NCBI GenBank assembly: GCA_030549495.1 | Contig: JAUIRK010000119.1 | Coordinates: 62,001-126,000 of the forward strand | Direction: 5' to 3' | Source of the DNA: Nectonema munidae | Lineage: Eukaryota; Nematomorpha; Nectonematoida; Nectonematidae | Length of the DNA: 64,000 bases | Shown here: positions 45,000-56,430 of the stretch, piece by piece | Position numbering within the stretch: position 1 is the stretch's first letter | Layout: each line of letters opens with the position of its first letter | The notes under the pieces: generated by a model | The model's database searches: none | What the model saw: only the letters and a program-made list of their open reading frames with translations | What the model was told of the DNA's origin: nothing | Made by a program: the position numbers and the translations under genes

Positions 45000-45900
45000 T
45001 AGTTATAAGTTATATTATGCCCAGTCTTCCAATACTCGTGTGGCATTTTATTTCATTCTTACCCTTATCGAGCATTCAGCAATTTGATTCTCGAATGGTT
45101 TCCTGTCTTCATTTAATCTTGCTCCTTATCAGAAGGAACTCATCATAGCTTGCCAAAGATAGAAAATCCAAGCGATTAACAAATATAGGGAAGTAACTCC
45201 TAAAAGTAAAAAGAAAATACGAGTATCACGGCAAAAATAAATTGGTAAAAAAATGAAATGAAAAAACTTTTTAAATTTACGCTTAAAACTCTTTATATTT
45301 TTAGGATTTTTGAAATATTTTTCAAATGAGAAATTTTGAGTTTAAAGATTCAATTAGATTAGGAGGATGAGCTGCAAATTTAAGAGATAATGTTTTCCAA
45401 TCGTAATTTCTACCTAGATTAACAAATTTAATTTCATCAAAAAAAGAAATTTTTTTAATATCTTTTTTTGATGAAATTAATATATGTCCTGTTTAGATAT
45501 GTCCTGTAGGAAACTAATAAGAGTTAATTCAGTGCATTTTTTAGAGACAAAAGCAAAATTGGTGAGGCGTTAATAATAAATGGTATTCTACATATCTCAA
45601 GATTTTGTTCAGAACAACTTTTTTAAAAAATTTTGAGAATGTTGATAAAATGGATATAGGCCTGAAGTGATTTAAAGAAGTGCCTCTTTTATTAAATTTA
45701 AGAATCGGAAAAATTCTAAAAAGTAGCTGCTAAGATTATATCATTAGAAGAAATCTGAAGGGCGGCAAAAGATTTTTCATGAAAAGTTATTAAGAAAGTT
45801 GTCAGCAAAATCCAAGTTATCTTTGGTAGGAATACTATTGTAGCCTAGAAAGCTTGAACAAGATCATTACAATTAAAATTTGCATTATTCAAAGATTCAT
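45000..45900 (-). pseudogene. Decayed LINE, RT fragment
   Basis: On the minus strand, text at about 45730-45625 reads FRIFPILKFNKRGTSLNHF and RPISILSTFSKFF. This is the RT N-terminal block (K-x-x-x-x-x-NHFRPISIL) of a CR1/L2-type LINE. The rest is too decayed to read continuously. A second, separate RT block of the same kind lies at 46080-46230, so two LINE copies lie side by side. Borders are rough. A perfect 20-bp hairpin occurs inside (45428-45480). Confidence 0.6.
45428..45480. repeat. Perfect 20-bp inverted repeat (hairpin)
   Basis: TTAATTTCATCAAAAAAAGA (45428-45447) and its exact reverse complement (45461-45480) are separated by 13 nt of AATTTTTTTAATA-type loop. No terminator role can be argued in this eukaryotic context. 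Confidence 0.9.
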
Positions 45901-45999
45901 TCTCTTTTAAAATTTTAACTAAAAAATACAAATTAAAAATATAAAAAAAATATAAACTACTTCTATGAAAAATTTAGTATTTTTTAATTAGTTAAAATA

Positions 46000-47290
46000 C
46001 TATTGAGGACAATACTGGCCGCAAATTCAGTTGAAAGTCCAGCTCTAAATCCAAACCGACATTAAAAATAATATAATTCTATTAAAGACTATTTTTTCGA
46101 AAATTTACTAAAAAAAGGTAAAATGCTGATGGGTCTATTGTTATTAATATCATTTTTGTTATGAGATTTAAAAATGGGTATAACTTTAGAAACTTTAAGT
46201 TTATTAGGATAATATTGTTCATTGAACATCTTATTATATGATATATGTATATTTTCCCGTATAGAGTAAGTAGATTAAGTGAACTGTAATTAGAATTTAG
46301 TTAATATATATTTCATCAAATTAAAACGAAGGATTCTATGAAAAGACTAAAAAAGATGAAGCAGTATGGCGTTTGGATTTGTTAGAAATATAGGTAAAGT
46401 GATTATTAAGAAAGTTGGATTCAAACATAACAACACTAGAAGACTTTTTACCAAGAAGATTGAGAGTAATTTTCTAGGAGCTTTTATCTTACTTTACATA
46501 TATATGAGACATTTTTACAGCACCTAAGGTAGAGGTACCGTGGGGTATTTTCATCAAGAAGGCACAATTGCGTCGCTTGTATCGAACTATGAAGAAAGTA
46601 GGCTTGATGCTGGATCGAAGCCAAGACATTGAGTTATCGAAGTCCAGTATCTAACCAACTTTACTCACGCCCCCTTCTATACTATATGCACTTCTATTAT
46701 ATTCAGATAATTTGTACAAGAACCAGGTCATTTCATTTCTATTCCTTAAAAATTCATGATAAAGCTTTAGCTTTCTTCTTCTTAATTCAGGAGTATAACA
46801 CGAGTTATCATCAAAAAAAATTTTTTTTTTATTAACTAAAGAAAAACTTTCATCAACTACACATAATTTTTAAAAATCAGAGTATTATATAATGCTTATT
46901 TACACTGATATTACTTATTATATCCCAGTTCTCACTAAACCTTTTATAGTTATATTATTACTGAAAACTCTTACAAAGTTGTGAGTGTCATGAGTATTTT
47001 TAGCAGAATTAGTAAGAAAGATTGCGGCAAACAACAAAATTAGCTAGATGATCAGAAATATCAACCATATGGTTATATCTGAAAAATCATTATGAAGATG
47101 CAGTCCCGTAAAATTTTTATCAATATTAGTACTACTTGATTTAGAAAGCCTAATTGATCCTAGGATATTTGGATGAAAAAATTTTCATAGAAAGAATTAA
47201 GAAAAGTAGAAACATAATTTATGGAGTTAAATTTTTAAATATCTATATTAAAATCACCCAACATAAAAGCTAAAAGTTAAAGATACATCA
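46000..47290 (-). pseudogene. Decayed LINE, RT and endonuclease fragments
   Basis: On the minus strand, 46230-46080 reads NKMFNEQYYPNKLKVSKVIP, IFKSHNKNDINNNRPISILP and FFSKF, an RT N-terminal block. Further upstream in LINE sense, 47275-47040 holds a YVG/LGDFNIDI-like endonuclease block and, later, HNDFSDI with a following hydrophobic patch (compare SDH in the endonuclease). Both belong to a CR1/L2-like LINE. A family A SINE is inserted at about 46520-46675. Many stops and shifts make this an old copy. Confidence 0.6.
46520..46675 (-). mobile_element. tRNA-derived SINE, family A (copy 3), inside a LINE
   Basis: On the minus strand it reads GGGGGCGTGAGTAAAGTTGG, the D-arm-like GTTGGTTAGATACTGG, a B-box-like GGCTTCGATCC and the family body. 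It is nearly identical to the copy at 39362 over 130 bp and lies between the RT and endonuclease parts of a LINE remnant. Confidence 0.85.
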
Positions 47291-47294
47291 TCAT

Positions 47295-47885
47295 TTGCTT
47301 CAACTATCATCATACATTTAAAAGACGATTACCTCGATTTTTCATACAATACTTTATACCTATATTTCCTATTAAAATATACATACCAATACCACAGGGG
47401 CGCACATCCAGAATAATTTTTCTGGCTACGCCACTGCTTCTCCCTAATTTGTATTTAGAGTTAAATTAAAAATAATTCTATTTTATGTCATTAGAAACTA
47501 GTTTTTAGCGGAATATAAGTTCAATATTTTCAGAATCTTTTTTCGTGATACCAAAGTTCAGCTATTCAAATTAATCACTGAGATTTTTAGTAAATCCATC
47601 AATACACCAAACATTTTGCAAAATGAAAATTTATTTGCTTTTAAATGAGAGAAAAAAGATTTTCAATCGTTACAATTTTATATCAATGAATATTGTCAAA
47701 CTCGCGTAAACATTTTTTTAATAGCTATTTGAGAATGAAGATTTTGACGAGCTATTCAGTTTAAAGTAAAAAACTCTATTTGTTTAATATTTGAGCAGAT
47801 ATATTTTTTATAATGTTCGATTGTTAAATTTTGTAAGTAACACTGTACATAATTAATTAAATCATTTTTTAAGAAAATTTGTTGA
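47295..47885. repeat. Dispersed ~600-bp repeat, copy 1
   Basis: About 590 bp that recur in direct orientation at 49217-49868 with high identity (by eye above 90 %). It contains a 42-bp palindromic block near 47395-47437: CAGGGGCGCACATCCAGAA, short spacer, TTCTGGCTACGCCACTG. No coding family was recognised. Both copies differ by small insertions. Confidence 0.8.
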
Positions 47886-49216
47886 TCTAATCTTCTAATA
47901 TATAAAGATTGCAAGCGAATCAGATATATATATATAACATTTATTCCAATTTTTCCACTTTGAACTCTATTTTTTATATGACGAAAGGGGGGTTTGATTT
48001 TTTTTATCAACATCTACCTTATTTTGAGTTTGATGGAGATAGTGGCATGACTCTAAATAGAAGTCAATGACCCGTATCAAAGAAAAAAATTTTACGATTT
48101 CCCTGTTAGAGTTTTTTATAAATAATTTTAATGTAGATTTAGTAGTTTAACATTTTTGATCAAATTATGCTCAAAAACTAAAAAAAAAAATTCTAATTTT
48201 TTTATGAAAGGATGCAGAATGAGATAAATTTTATCGTAATATTTGAATTTTTTGAAAAATATTTAGTTTTCATACGTTTTTTCCAAATTTTCACTTTTTG
48301 GCGTTAAAAAATGACGTCAATTTTACTCATGAAAATTTTGATCGAATTTTGCGAAAAATCGGAGCCTTAAAATAAAAACCATTACTTTTTATTTTTTTGC
48401 TCAACTCTTTCTCTACAAGATAAAGTAAAAAAATATATTTGTTGCATAAAATTTTCGGCAAAAGACGTCAAACAAGGTAACTTTGCTAAATTTGTTAATT
48501 TTTTTAAATTTGATTAAAAATATTAAAAAACTGTTTATTTAAATAAAGATATGCGTGTTTTAAATATATGAAATAATAAATAAATATTGAATTTTTTTTT
48601 TAAATTATTTTAGATTATGCAGCAAAAAAATTACGCAAAGCTTACTATAACTTTCTTTTTCTACTCGCTATCTATGTGCAATCTACATTATGCTCTTCCA
48701 TCTTTTGACCGTGTGCAACGCTTCATAGCAATTTTAACTCTTTAGTTGTCAATTAGAGCTGGCAAACATTTTCTATTCGCAATCATGTTGCCAACTATTT
48801 TTGACACTTTATATCCAAAAATAAATATATAAACATCTAAAATCATCTAAAAAACCTCCATTTTATTAAAATTCATTTAAATAAAATAACACTTTAAAAT
48901 AGTTTATTTTGAAATATTTTTTCAAGAAATCTTTTCATGAGTAAAATAGAAACATTTTTCAAAAATGATAGAACATCTCTTTTTTTAGGAACTCTTCTTT
49001 GGCTTTTGTTAAAAATTCTTTTTTTTTGGAACTACTTTTCTTCTTCCCAAATTTAATTTGAGCAATTTCAATTCTAGTTTTTGTTTCCTTCTTTTTGAAG
49101 AATTTCAAAATCTCCCAAACATTAGGATGTTCAATGCGTAACGAACTCCGTTAGCTAAAATATCTAAATGTTGAAATTTTTTTAAACAATTTAAAAAATT
49201 AAAATAGCTATATTTA
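47886..49216. other. Intergenic DNA between two repeat copies
   Basis: No gene was recognised. The stretch is T-rich with long homopolymers. A 72-residue minus frame (49105-49323) reaches into the second repeat copy, whose text ILIGNIGIKYCMKNRGNRLL is shared by the first copy. It may be a remnant of a repeat-encoded protein, but it is not assignable. Confidence 0.4.
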
Positions 49217-49868
49217 TCATTTACTTCAACTATCATCAAAAGACGATTACCTCGATTTTTCATACAATACTTTATACCTATATTTCCTATTAAAATATAC
49301 ATACCAATACCACAGGGGCGCACATCCAGAATAATTTTTCTGGCTACACCACTGCTTCTCCCTAATTTGTATTTAGAGTTAAATTAAAAATAATTCTATT
49401 TTATGTCATTAGAAACTAGTTTTTAGCGAAATATAAGTTCAATATTTTCAGAATCTTTTTTCGTGATACCAAAGTTAAGCTATTCAAATTAATCACAGAG
49501 ATTTTTGGGAAAAATTTAGTTCCATCAATACACCAAACATTTTGAAAACATGAAAATTTATTTGTTTTTAAATTAGAGAATCAATGAATATTATTAGACT
49601 CGCGTTAAAAAAATTTCAACAAAGGTCACTTTTATTCTATATAAGTTTTCGTTTGTTACATTTGAAAACTTTAATTTTTTCAAGTCAAGAAATTTTTTTC
49701 AATAGCTATTTGGGGATGAATATTTTCACTAGCTATTCAGTTTAAAAGCAAAAATACTCTATTTGTTTAATATTTGAGCAGAGATATTTTTTATAATGTT
49801 CGATTGTTAAATTTTGTAAGTAACACTACATAATAAATTAAATCAATTTTTTTAAGAAAATTTGTTGA
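49217..49868. repeat. Dispersed ~600-bp repeat, copy 2
   Basis: Direct copy of 47295-47885, including the same 42-bp palindromic block near 49316. It has about 75 bp of extra sequence at roughly 49617-49690 and lacks about 40 bp present in copy 1. Confidence 0.8.
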
Positions 49869-50157
49869 TTATTATAATATCGAAACAAAATGTTTCAGTT
49901 GTTAAAAATGTACTTGATCTATTTATGACAGCTGTCAAATTTTTTTTTGTAGACAGAAATGGTAAAAAAACGCAATGATTTTCTTGTTCTCGTATACTAT
50001 AATTTTTATGATTTCTGTTTGTTTAAATAGTTTATTTATGATTTTGTGTTCTTAGACTTAAATAATTTTATGAAAAGTGATTAAACTACCATTTTTGTAT
50101 ACTATGATTCCTTACAAAATGTAAAAAATACAAGCGTTACCAAATCACCCTATATGG

Positions 50158-51800
50158 CAAGGGTTCCCAACCCCAGGATCTCGACCCCAATTGGGGTCGA
50201 CAAGTAATTTTCTTGGGGTCGCAAGACATTATAAATGATAATGATTTATAAGGGATTTGGTGGATATCAATGGATTAAGAGGATTCAGTAGGCTTTTCCC
50301 GAACCTTGCCCAATTCCGACCTGAGACGATATATATAGGACTAATTCTAAAATACAAAGGATATAATATACGTTAGGTCAAACTGTACTATTTCCCCTTT
50401 TTAATGCCAAGATTAACTGGGGCAATCAATTGTACAGTAGATTGTTGTCTATAGTCTTTTTTAGGACCTTTTTAATCCTAGGATTAACTTGCGGGGATCA
50501 CAGGTTCTTGGCTATTTTTTACCTGTATCCATAGTGCTTCGGATATGTATATATATTCCTGTCTAGGATCATTTGTGTCAGTTAAGAGTTTGCATCTGGC
50601 ATGTCTGTATGTCATTGTGCTACCAGTCTGCTTGAGCCAACACTGAATTTGTATTTGGAAAGTTGTAAGTATGGAGTGTTGCAATATTTTAAAATTTGAT
50701 TTATCTCTTGTGTTTTAATAGTCAGTATTTCAAGGACTAATTTTGTTTTAGTTTTGTACTTAGGTGCATAGTTTTTTTTCTTTTTTTTGTGTGTAATGAT
50801 AATTTCACTGCAAATTACCAACCTTAGTCTCAAGTCATATATGCCAAAAATATTGATGTTTACAAACCTACAGTAAGCTGAAGAAAGACATGCGGATATA
50901 TGTAAGAAATAACAAATGAGTTGTTGGTGAATAATTAAAATTCAGATAAATGAAAAAATAGGATCAGAACATGGACTAAGTGGGAAAATGTTGGTGGCAT
51001 ATGTAGTGATGGTGCACCGTCTATGCTAGGCGGTAGATCTCGGTTTCAATAGATGGTAAAGAATGTTTCTTCACAAGTTGTTCGAGTTCATTGCATTATA
51101 CATCGTTTAGTATTTGCTTCAAAGACATTGACAACAGATTTAATCGCTGGTTCGCTAAACTGTGCCAATAAATCGATTCCAAGCATGAAGTTCTTCTATT
51201 GCACACTGAGGTAAGGTGGCTGTCAAAAAGAAAAGTATTGAAGAGATTTTGAGTTGATTTCTTAAAAACTGCATACTTGGTAGATTTCTTCACAATTCGG
51301 AATTCCCTTAATCTTTCACTTCAGGGAGAGACTTCCAACACTTGATTTTGCAGAAAAATAAAATGCCTTCCAAATGAAGCTGGATCTTTGGCTGTCAAGG
51401 ATAGAAAAGAGAAATTTTTACATGTTTCCCACATTATATACATTTGTTGAAGAAAATGAGACTGGTGTATTCAACAACAGTTTTCAAAGTTTGCTGACCC
51501 AACACTTGAAGATTTTAAAAGAGGAGTTTAGTTGATATTTTTCAGAAATGCCTGACTTATCCCATAGCTTACTTAGAAAACTATTTGCTGCAAAAATTGA
51601 AGATGTCCCTGAAAGAAATCAAGAGGAATTCATTGATCTTATCAGATCTGACGGTGCAAACACTGACTTTGAATCCATAGCAGTGTATCAATTTTGGATA
51701 CAGCAATTACTTCGATATCCTAATTTGGCTGAAGGTATGCTGAGAATTCTCATGCCTTTTCTTTATGTGTGAACTGTGAAGTGACCTTTTCATCTTTACA
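50158..51800 (+). mobile_element. ZBED5-like hAT transposon, broken, right end not found
   Basis: The left end is CAAGGGTTCCCAACCCCAGG, a typical hAT terminus. Just inside lies the perfect 20-bp palindrome TCGACCCCAATTGGGGTCGA (50181-50200), which fits the GGGGTCG-rich subterminal region of this group. A broken transposase follows on the plus strand. No inverse GGTTGGGAACCC was found downstream, so the right end is lost. Confidence 0.75.
50960..51774 (+). pseudogene. Broken hAT transposase, ZBED5-like
   Basis: In plus-strand order: GGICSDGAPSMLGG (about 50992-51033; S/T-DGAP-SMLG catalytic block); VHCIIHRLVFASKTL (about 51086-51130; HC-x-xHR block); SKHEVLLLHTEVRWLSKR (about 51178-51230; HTEVRWLS signature); YFSEMPDLSHSLLRKLFAAK (from 51540); EDVPERNQEEFIDLI; and LLRYPNLAEGMLRILMPF (to about 51765). 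The signature blocks match ZBED5/FAM200-type hAT proteins. The usual ending after MPF (TTYLCE-x-GFS) is missing. Four or more frame changes are present, and the N-terminal third, including the BED finger, is unreadable. Confidence 0.85.
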
Positions 51801-51971
51801 ACTTATAAAATCAAAGCTAAGAAATAAACTCCATGCATGCCTCTTATTATTTTGAAATTATTCTGAGAACAGACAGTTTCATTTTAAAATAGTGAAAATT
51901 GCTTTATTAGTTTATTTTGTCTCCTTTCTCTCTTATGTTAATTATGTAGAAATTTTTAATTTTGAGTAAAA

Positions 51972-52072
51972 GGTAAGGTAAAGGTACCGTGGGTGTGTTT
52001 TCATTGACAAGGCACTGATGTACCGCTTATGTCAAACTATGAACAAATTGGTATCGATGGGGAATCGAACGT
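51972..52072 (-). mobile_element. tRNA-derived SINE, family A (copy 4, partial)
   Basis: GGTAAAGGTACCGTGGGTGT, TGACAAGGCAC, AACTATGAA and GGGGAATCGAAC correspond, in inverted sense, to the body and B-box of family A. The head (GTGAGTAAAG) is missing and divergence is higher than in the other copies, so this is the oldest copy seen. Confidence 0.65.
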
Positions 52073-53560
52073 TAAATTAGTTTTCAAAAAACGTGAGTTA
52101 TGCTGTAAGAAATTTTAGTTTTTGTTGAAGCTCTATAACTTTTTCTGATAGACTTTTTTTCTCTAGAAGTTATTATAAAGGGCAAATCATTGTAAAATGT
52201 TAAAAGTTATTTTACTTTTTGTAGATTTTTGTAGCTTGCACCAATTTAGCTTTTAAAGTATTTTTGAATGATGCTGAGAAAAATGAAGTAGTGCAATTCT
52301 ATCTTTGATTTTTGTTTGCACAATTTTATCTTTTTTTTATACCCTTTTTTGAAAGTCTAACTAACTTACACTTATTTTTATATACTAAAAAGAATGAAAA
52401 AATTCTAATACCAAGTTTTCTAACTTTAGTTCTGTTTTACATTTTTGATAGAAATTACCTCAGAAAAGTTATGTGATTTGGATGTGTTTATTTTAAATAT
52501 TTTTCTCAATAAAACATTTTTTTGGAAGAAGGAACAACTGAAAATTAGTGAATGATTTTTTTCATTCAATAAAATTTCCAATTTTTTTATTGTTAATTGA
52601 TATCTTTACCCCTTTTCTACACATAATTTGGAGATGGCGCGCATCTATTTGAAGTGAGAAAGAAAGAGCTATATATAAGTCCGCTTTCATTGTTGACGTT
52701 AAGCGGGGGTTAAAGTTTACATTAAGCTTAATTAAGAATGAAATAGAATAGACAAGAGAGGAGTAGGAATTCAGAAAAAATTGTTGTTTTTTGGAAGACG
52801 CTTAAAAGTCCACCCCTTCCAATAATTTCAAGGATGTTCGCCACTGAATCAATCACATTTTTTTCATATAAACATAGCAGGGTGTCTAGTAGACTCTTTT
52901 CTTCAGACTCATTCACTCTTATAAAACTCTCTAACATTAAGTTATTTGTTTTCATTGTTTTGTCTATCAATCAAATATCCTTTCATCAATTCGTGTAATG
53001 GGCTTCATTTTTTTAAACTAGTGTATATGCGATATGCAAATTTAATTAAAATATTTTCCCTGGAATTATAGTTTTTAAATTTCATCAAATTTGTAAAAAA
53101 AATATAAAGTAGTCTTATAAATTTAGGACTTTAGGTATGCGCTGAATACACTCTATTTTAAAGGATTGCTTGAATATTTGGTCTCCCGTGATATTTCCAG
53201 ACCAGTAATTTTGAAATTTGCAAAAAAAATTTATCCCAATAATTTTGAGATGTGCGCCACTGCAAATAAAAAAAATTAAAAATAAAATTCTAAATTTGAA
53301 TTAGGTTTTCATATTTCAGTTAAACCAAAAAATCAATGTGATGAGAATTAATTTCATTAAACCACAGAGTGGTGTCATCATAATTTTTAGATAAACTACG
53401 ATAGATAAGATGAAAAATGCATAAATTATTTAAATCAGTATTAATTAAAGTCTCTTTTAAAAGACTTTCTACTATATAATAGTCAAAAACAATGATGAGA
53501 GAAAGATTATTAAATTCTAGATTGATAGTAGAGTTCATATTTTCGTTAGTTTTTTAAACG
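52073..53560. other. Intergenic DNA, no gene recognised
   Basis: AT-rich with no recognisable coding text. A TATATATAAGTCCGC patch near 52671, next to a GC-richer GGAGATGGCGCGC, looks TATA-like, but no coding sequence follows. It is not called as a promoter. Confidence 0.45.
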
Positions 53561-53639
53561 AAAACCCTATTAGTGACGGCCTATTTTCATTTCCTCAATG
53601 ACGGAGGGGGGGGGGCTATTTTCTTGAATGATTGCAAAT

Positions 53640-53990
53640 TTTTACAAAATTTTTGCGTGAACCTACTAAATGATTGATTGCGAGTCTGATGGTGACATTT
53701 ATTTTTTATAAAAATCAATCAAAATTGTCAAAAATTGATTGATATTTGACAGCTCAACTAAAAAAAGAAACTTTTAGTTAAAATAGGTATACAAAATTTT
53801 TTACCAATATATACCCATTTTGAAGTGTGCTGAACACGATGGTCACGTTTATTTTTTTAAAAATCAATCAAACCTTCTCAAAAAATTGATTGACATATAA
53901 CAGCCCAACTGAAAAAATTAACTCTTTATTTAAGTAGTTTTTTTTAACATTTTTGATTAATTTGTGGGTTTTTTAAAATCGTGGTATGTT
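53640..53990 (+). repeat. Tandem array L (~150-bp units), two units
   Basis: Two units of about 150 bp, each with an ATTTTTATAAAAATCAATCAAA core, a TGTCAAAAATTGATTGA partner forming a local inverted repeat, TGACAGCTCAACT, and TATACCCATTTT. The same unit type recurs six times at 61690-62560. Confidence 0.75.
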
Positions 53991-54647
53991 TGGATCAGAT
54001 ATATTGTACTGATTTTTGAACGATTTGTTTTCATTCTATTCTCCAAAGACTATATTCAAATTTTTAGTCATTTCACAAATGAATTTATTTCTCTTTGAAG
54101 TTTCGATTTTATTTGGAATCTATAATAAAACAAATTTTTTCAGTATCAAAATTTCCAATGAGGCACGAATATTAATTTTGATACTCATCATTATACTTTA
54201 AAATTGATTCATATATTCATGCTTAAAAATTTTTTTTTTCATTTTTTGACTATAGAATGAAAATTACGTTGTGAATTATATTTCAAATGGAGTTTGCATG
54301 ATTACATCATGTTTTTTAAATATTATATATAATTTTTTCGAATTTTTTCAAACTTTGAATATTCCATTTATATGTGCATACAGATGCCAAATTTGGTAAG
54401 TTTCTATTTCGGAGGAATGAAGTTATAACTTCTCAAATTTTCTTACATTTGTATATATAAAGTAGGCTCCCTCTTCTTTAGAAAATGCCATCCAAGTTTT
54501 GCCAATGTAACGATGTATATATTGAGAAAAATTATGTAGAACTTATACACATATAAGAGGCATGCATCATCACTGCATATTTATCTTTGAGAGGTCAAAA
54601 TTTAACCATTGACCGTTCTCTATAGAGATAGCTGATTGGCTCTATAA

Positions 54648-55064
54648 AAAGGATTAACTATAGTTGGTACAATAGACACAAGAAGAAAAGGTATTCCGCA
54701 AAGTATAAAAAGTTTAGATAATAGAGATGAATTTTCCTATAAGTTTTGCTGGGATATAGATAGAGAATTTTTATCAATTGATAGTTATGTAGTATTTTCT
54801 AAATCAAAAGGAAAGAAAAATGTATTAGTTTTGACTTCCAGACCCCCTCCCCCCATTTTAGGAATTACAGTAAACGATGAAAAAAGTAAACTTGCAATTT
54901 TTAAACAGTACGATTTTTCCAATGGTAGAACGGCTATAGTCGATCAGAGAATAAGAAATTATTCCACAAATAGAAAAACAAAAAAATGGAGAGTAGCCGC
55001 TTTTTCTTATCTATTAGATACGGCAAGAGTAAATGCAGGTACTATTTTTGCTTTTAATAATTAA
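54648..55064 (+). pseudogene. piggyBac transposase C-terminal core fragment
   Basis: One uninterrupted frame of about 138 codons reads IVGTIDTRRKGIPQSIK, KSKGKKNVLVLTSRPPPP, FSNGRTAIVDQRIRNYSTNR, KTKKWRVAAFSYLLDTARVN and AGTIFAFNN. This follows the piggyBac order: the G-T-x-R-x-x-R-x-x-IP block, the V-LLST block, the G-x-D-x-x-DQ-x-x-x-Y block with the third catalytic Asp (here VDQ), the R-KT-x-KW block and the LLD-x-A-x-VNA helix. It lies between the two tandem arrays of the element at 53565 and is probably its own transposase. The first two catalytic Asp blocks were not found upstream. It ends without the Cys-rich tail. Confidence 0.8.
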
Positions 55065-55874
55065 CCCAAGAAATGGAAATTTCTTTTAAATGTTTTTTTG
55101 AATCTTGATTATCAAAAAGACAAATTTTCGAATAAAGTTTTTCTCTTTTTTTTAAACTATTTTTATTATCCTTGACAGTTTTTAAACTTTTTTTTTAAAT
55201 ACTGCCAGCAATTATTAAATAAAATAGCAAATTTTATGCAGAAAACTCATGTTGAGGTGAAAATATTTTTTATTTTAGGGAAAACATACGACAACCAAAT
55301 GATTAGATATAAAAAAACGATCAAATTTTTATTATAAATAAATTATGTTTCAACTTTATCATCTTCGTTCATTTGTATATTGTTTGATTATACGTATAAA
55401 ACTTTCTCAAAATGGTCAAACACGAAACTTATTCAAATTGATCGATTCAACTTGTTTCGAGATATTGTAGAGTGAATGGTATAAACGAACTGTCTTTCTC
55501 CTTCAAATAAAATGATGCGCATCAAAATATGCCTCTACAGAGTCCGTGTTTTGTATTAAATAAATTTCATTAAAAAAATCATCTGATTGAATTCGGTATA
55601 AAATCCCGTTTTTAGTTCTATATCATTTTCAGTTATATTTTCATTTTATGCAATTTTGTTTTGCCTACTTATAATTCTATTTGTTCTGTGACAAAATAAA
55701 TTACATATATATCTACGTATAACTATTTAATCATGAAGTCCTTTATTTCAGTTGAAGTGTCATATGTCAATCATTTTTTGAGAGATTAATTTTTGTAAAA
55801 AATAAACATAACTGTTGGATTCAGCCTACTTGAAAATGCGTACATATGTGTAAAACACCTGGTTTGCAAATTTG

Positions 55875-56420
55875 GTTCGCGCTTACAAGTATTTTCAAAT
55901 TCTAAATCCAAAAACAATCTATAATTGGAATTGTTGATTTGATATGAAAATGCGTTTATTTCATGTAAAATTTGAATGAATGTTCTCGAAGACAGATTTT
56001 AGAAATAAACGGCAACTTTGTTTCAAACTTATAAGTATTTTCAAATTCAAAATGCAAAAACAATCTATAGATGAAATAGGCATTGTTGATTTTTTATAAA
56101 AGCGTGTATATATCATGTAAAATTTTAATTAATGTTCTCGGAGACAGATTTTAAAAATAAACCGCAAATTTGTTTTAGATTGATTAGCTTTTTCAAATTA
56201 TAAATGCAAAAAGAATTTATAAATGAAATTGAGATTGTTCATTTGTTATAATAATGTGTATATTCCATGTGAAATTTGAATGAATGTTTTCAGAATACAG
56301 ATTTTAGAAGTAAACCGCAAGTTTGTTACACACTTATAGATATTTTCAATTTCTAAATTCCAAAAATAAATCCAAAAATGAAATCAGTACGCCCGATTTG
56401 ATATAAAAAAATATATTTCA
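55875..56420 (+). repeat. Tandem array R (~150-bp units), second copy
   Basis: Four units at spacings of about 144, 151 and 155 bp (landmark TTTTCAAATTC at 55893, 56039, 56190 and 56345). It matches 17100-17645 unit by unit: both have the long-T variant second and the GCGATTGTTG/GAGATTGTTC variant third. Confidence 0.85.
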
Positions 56421-56430
56421 TGATTATCTC

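Larger units (their letters stand above)
53565..56430 (+). mobile_element. Array-bearing piggyBac-type element with transposase remnant
   Basis: The left end is CCCTATTAGTGACGG (TTAA before it has become AAAA), followed by a GGAGGGGGGGGGGCT run. Next come two array L units (53640-53990), a piggyBac transposase fragment (54648-55064) and array R (55875-56420). The right terminal region (with CACTGATAGGG) is missing; homology stops at about 56430. This copy links the arrays and the CCCTATTAGTG ends with piggyBac coding text. Confidence 0.75.

Noticed and set aside
52600-52740. TATA-like TATATATAAG near a GC-richer patch as a promoter
   Set aside because: No coding sequence or transcript evidence follows; TATA-like words are common in DNA of this composition.
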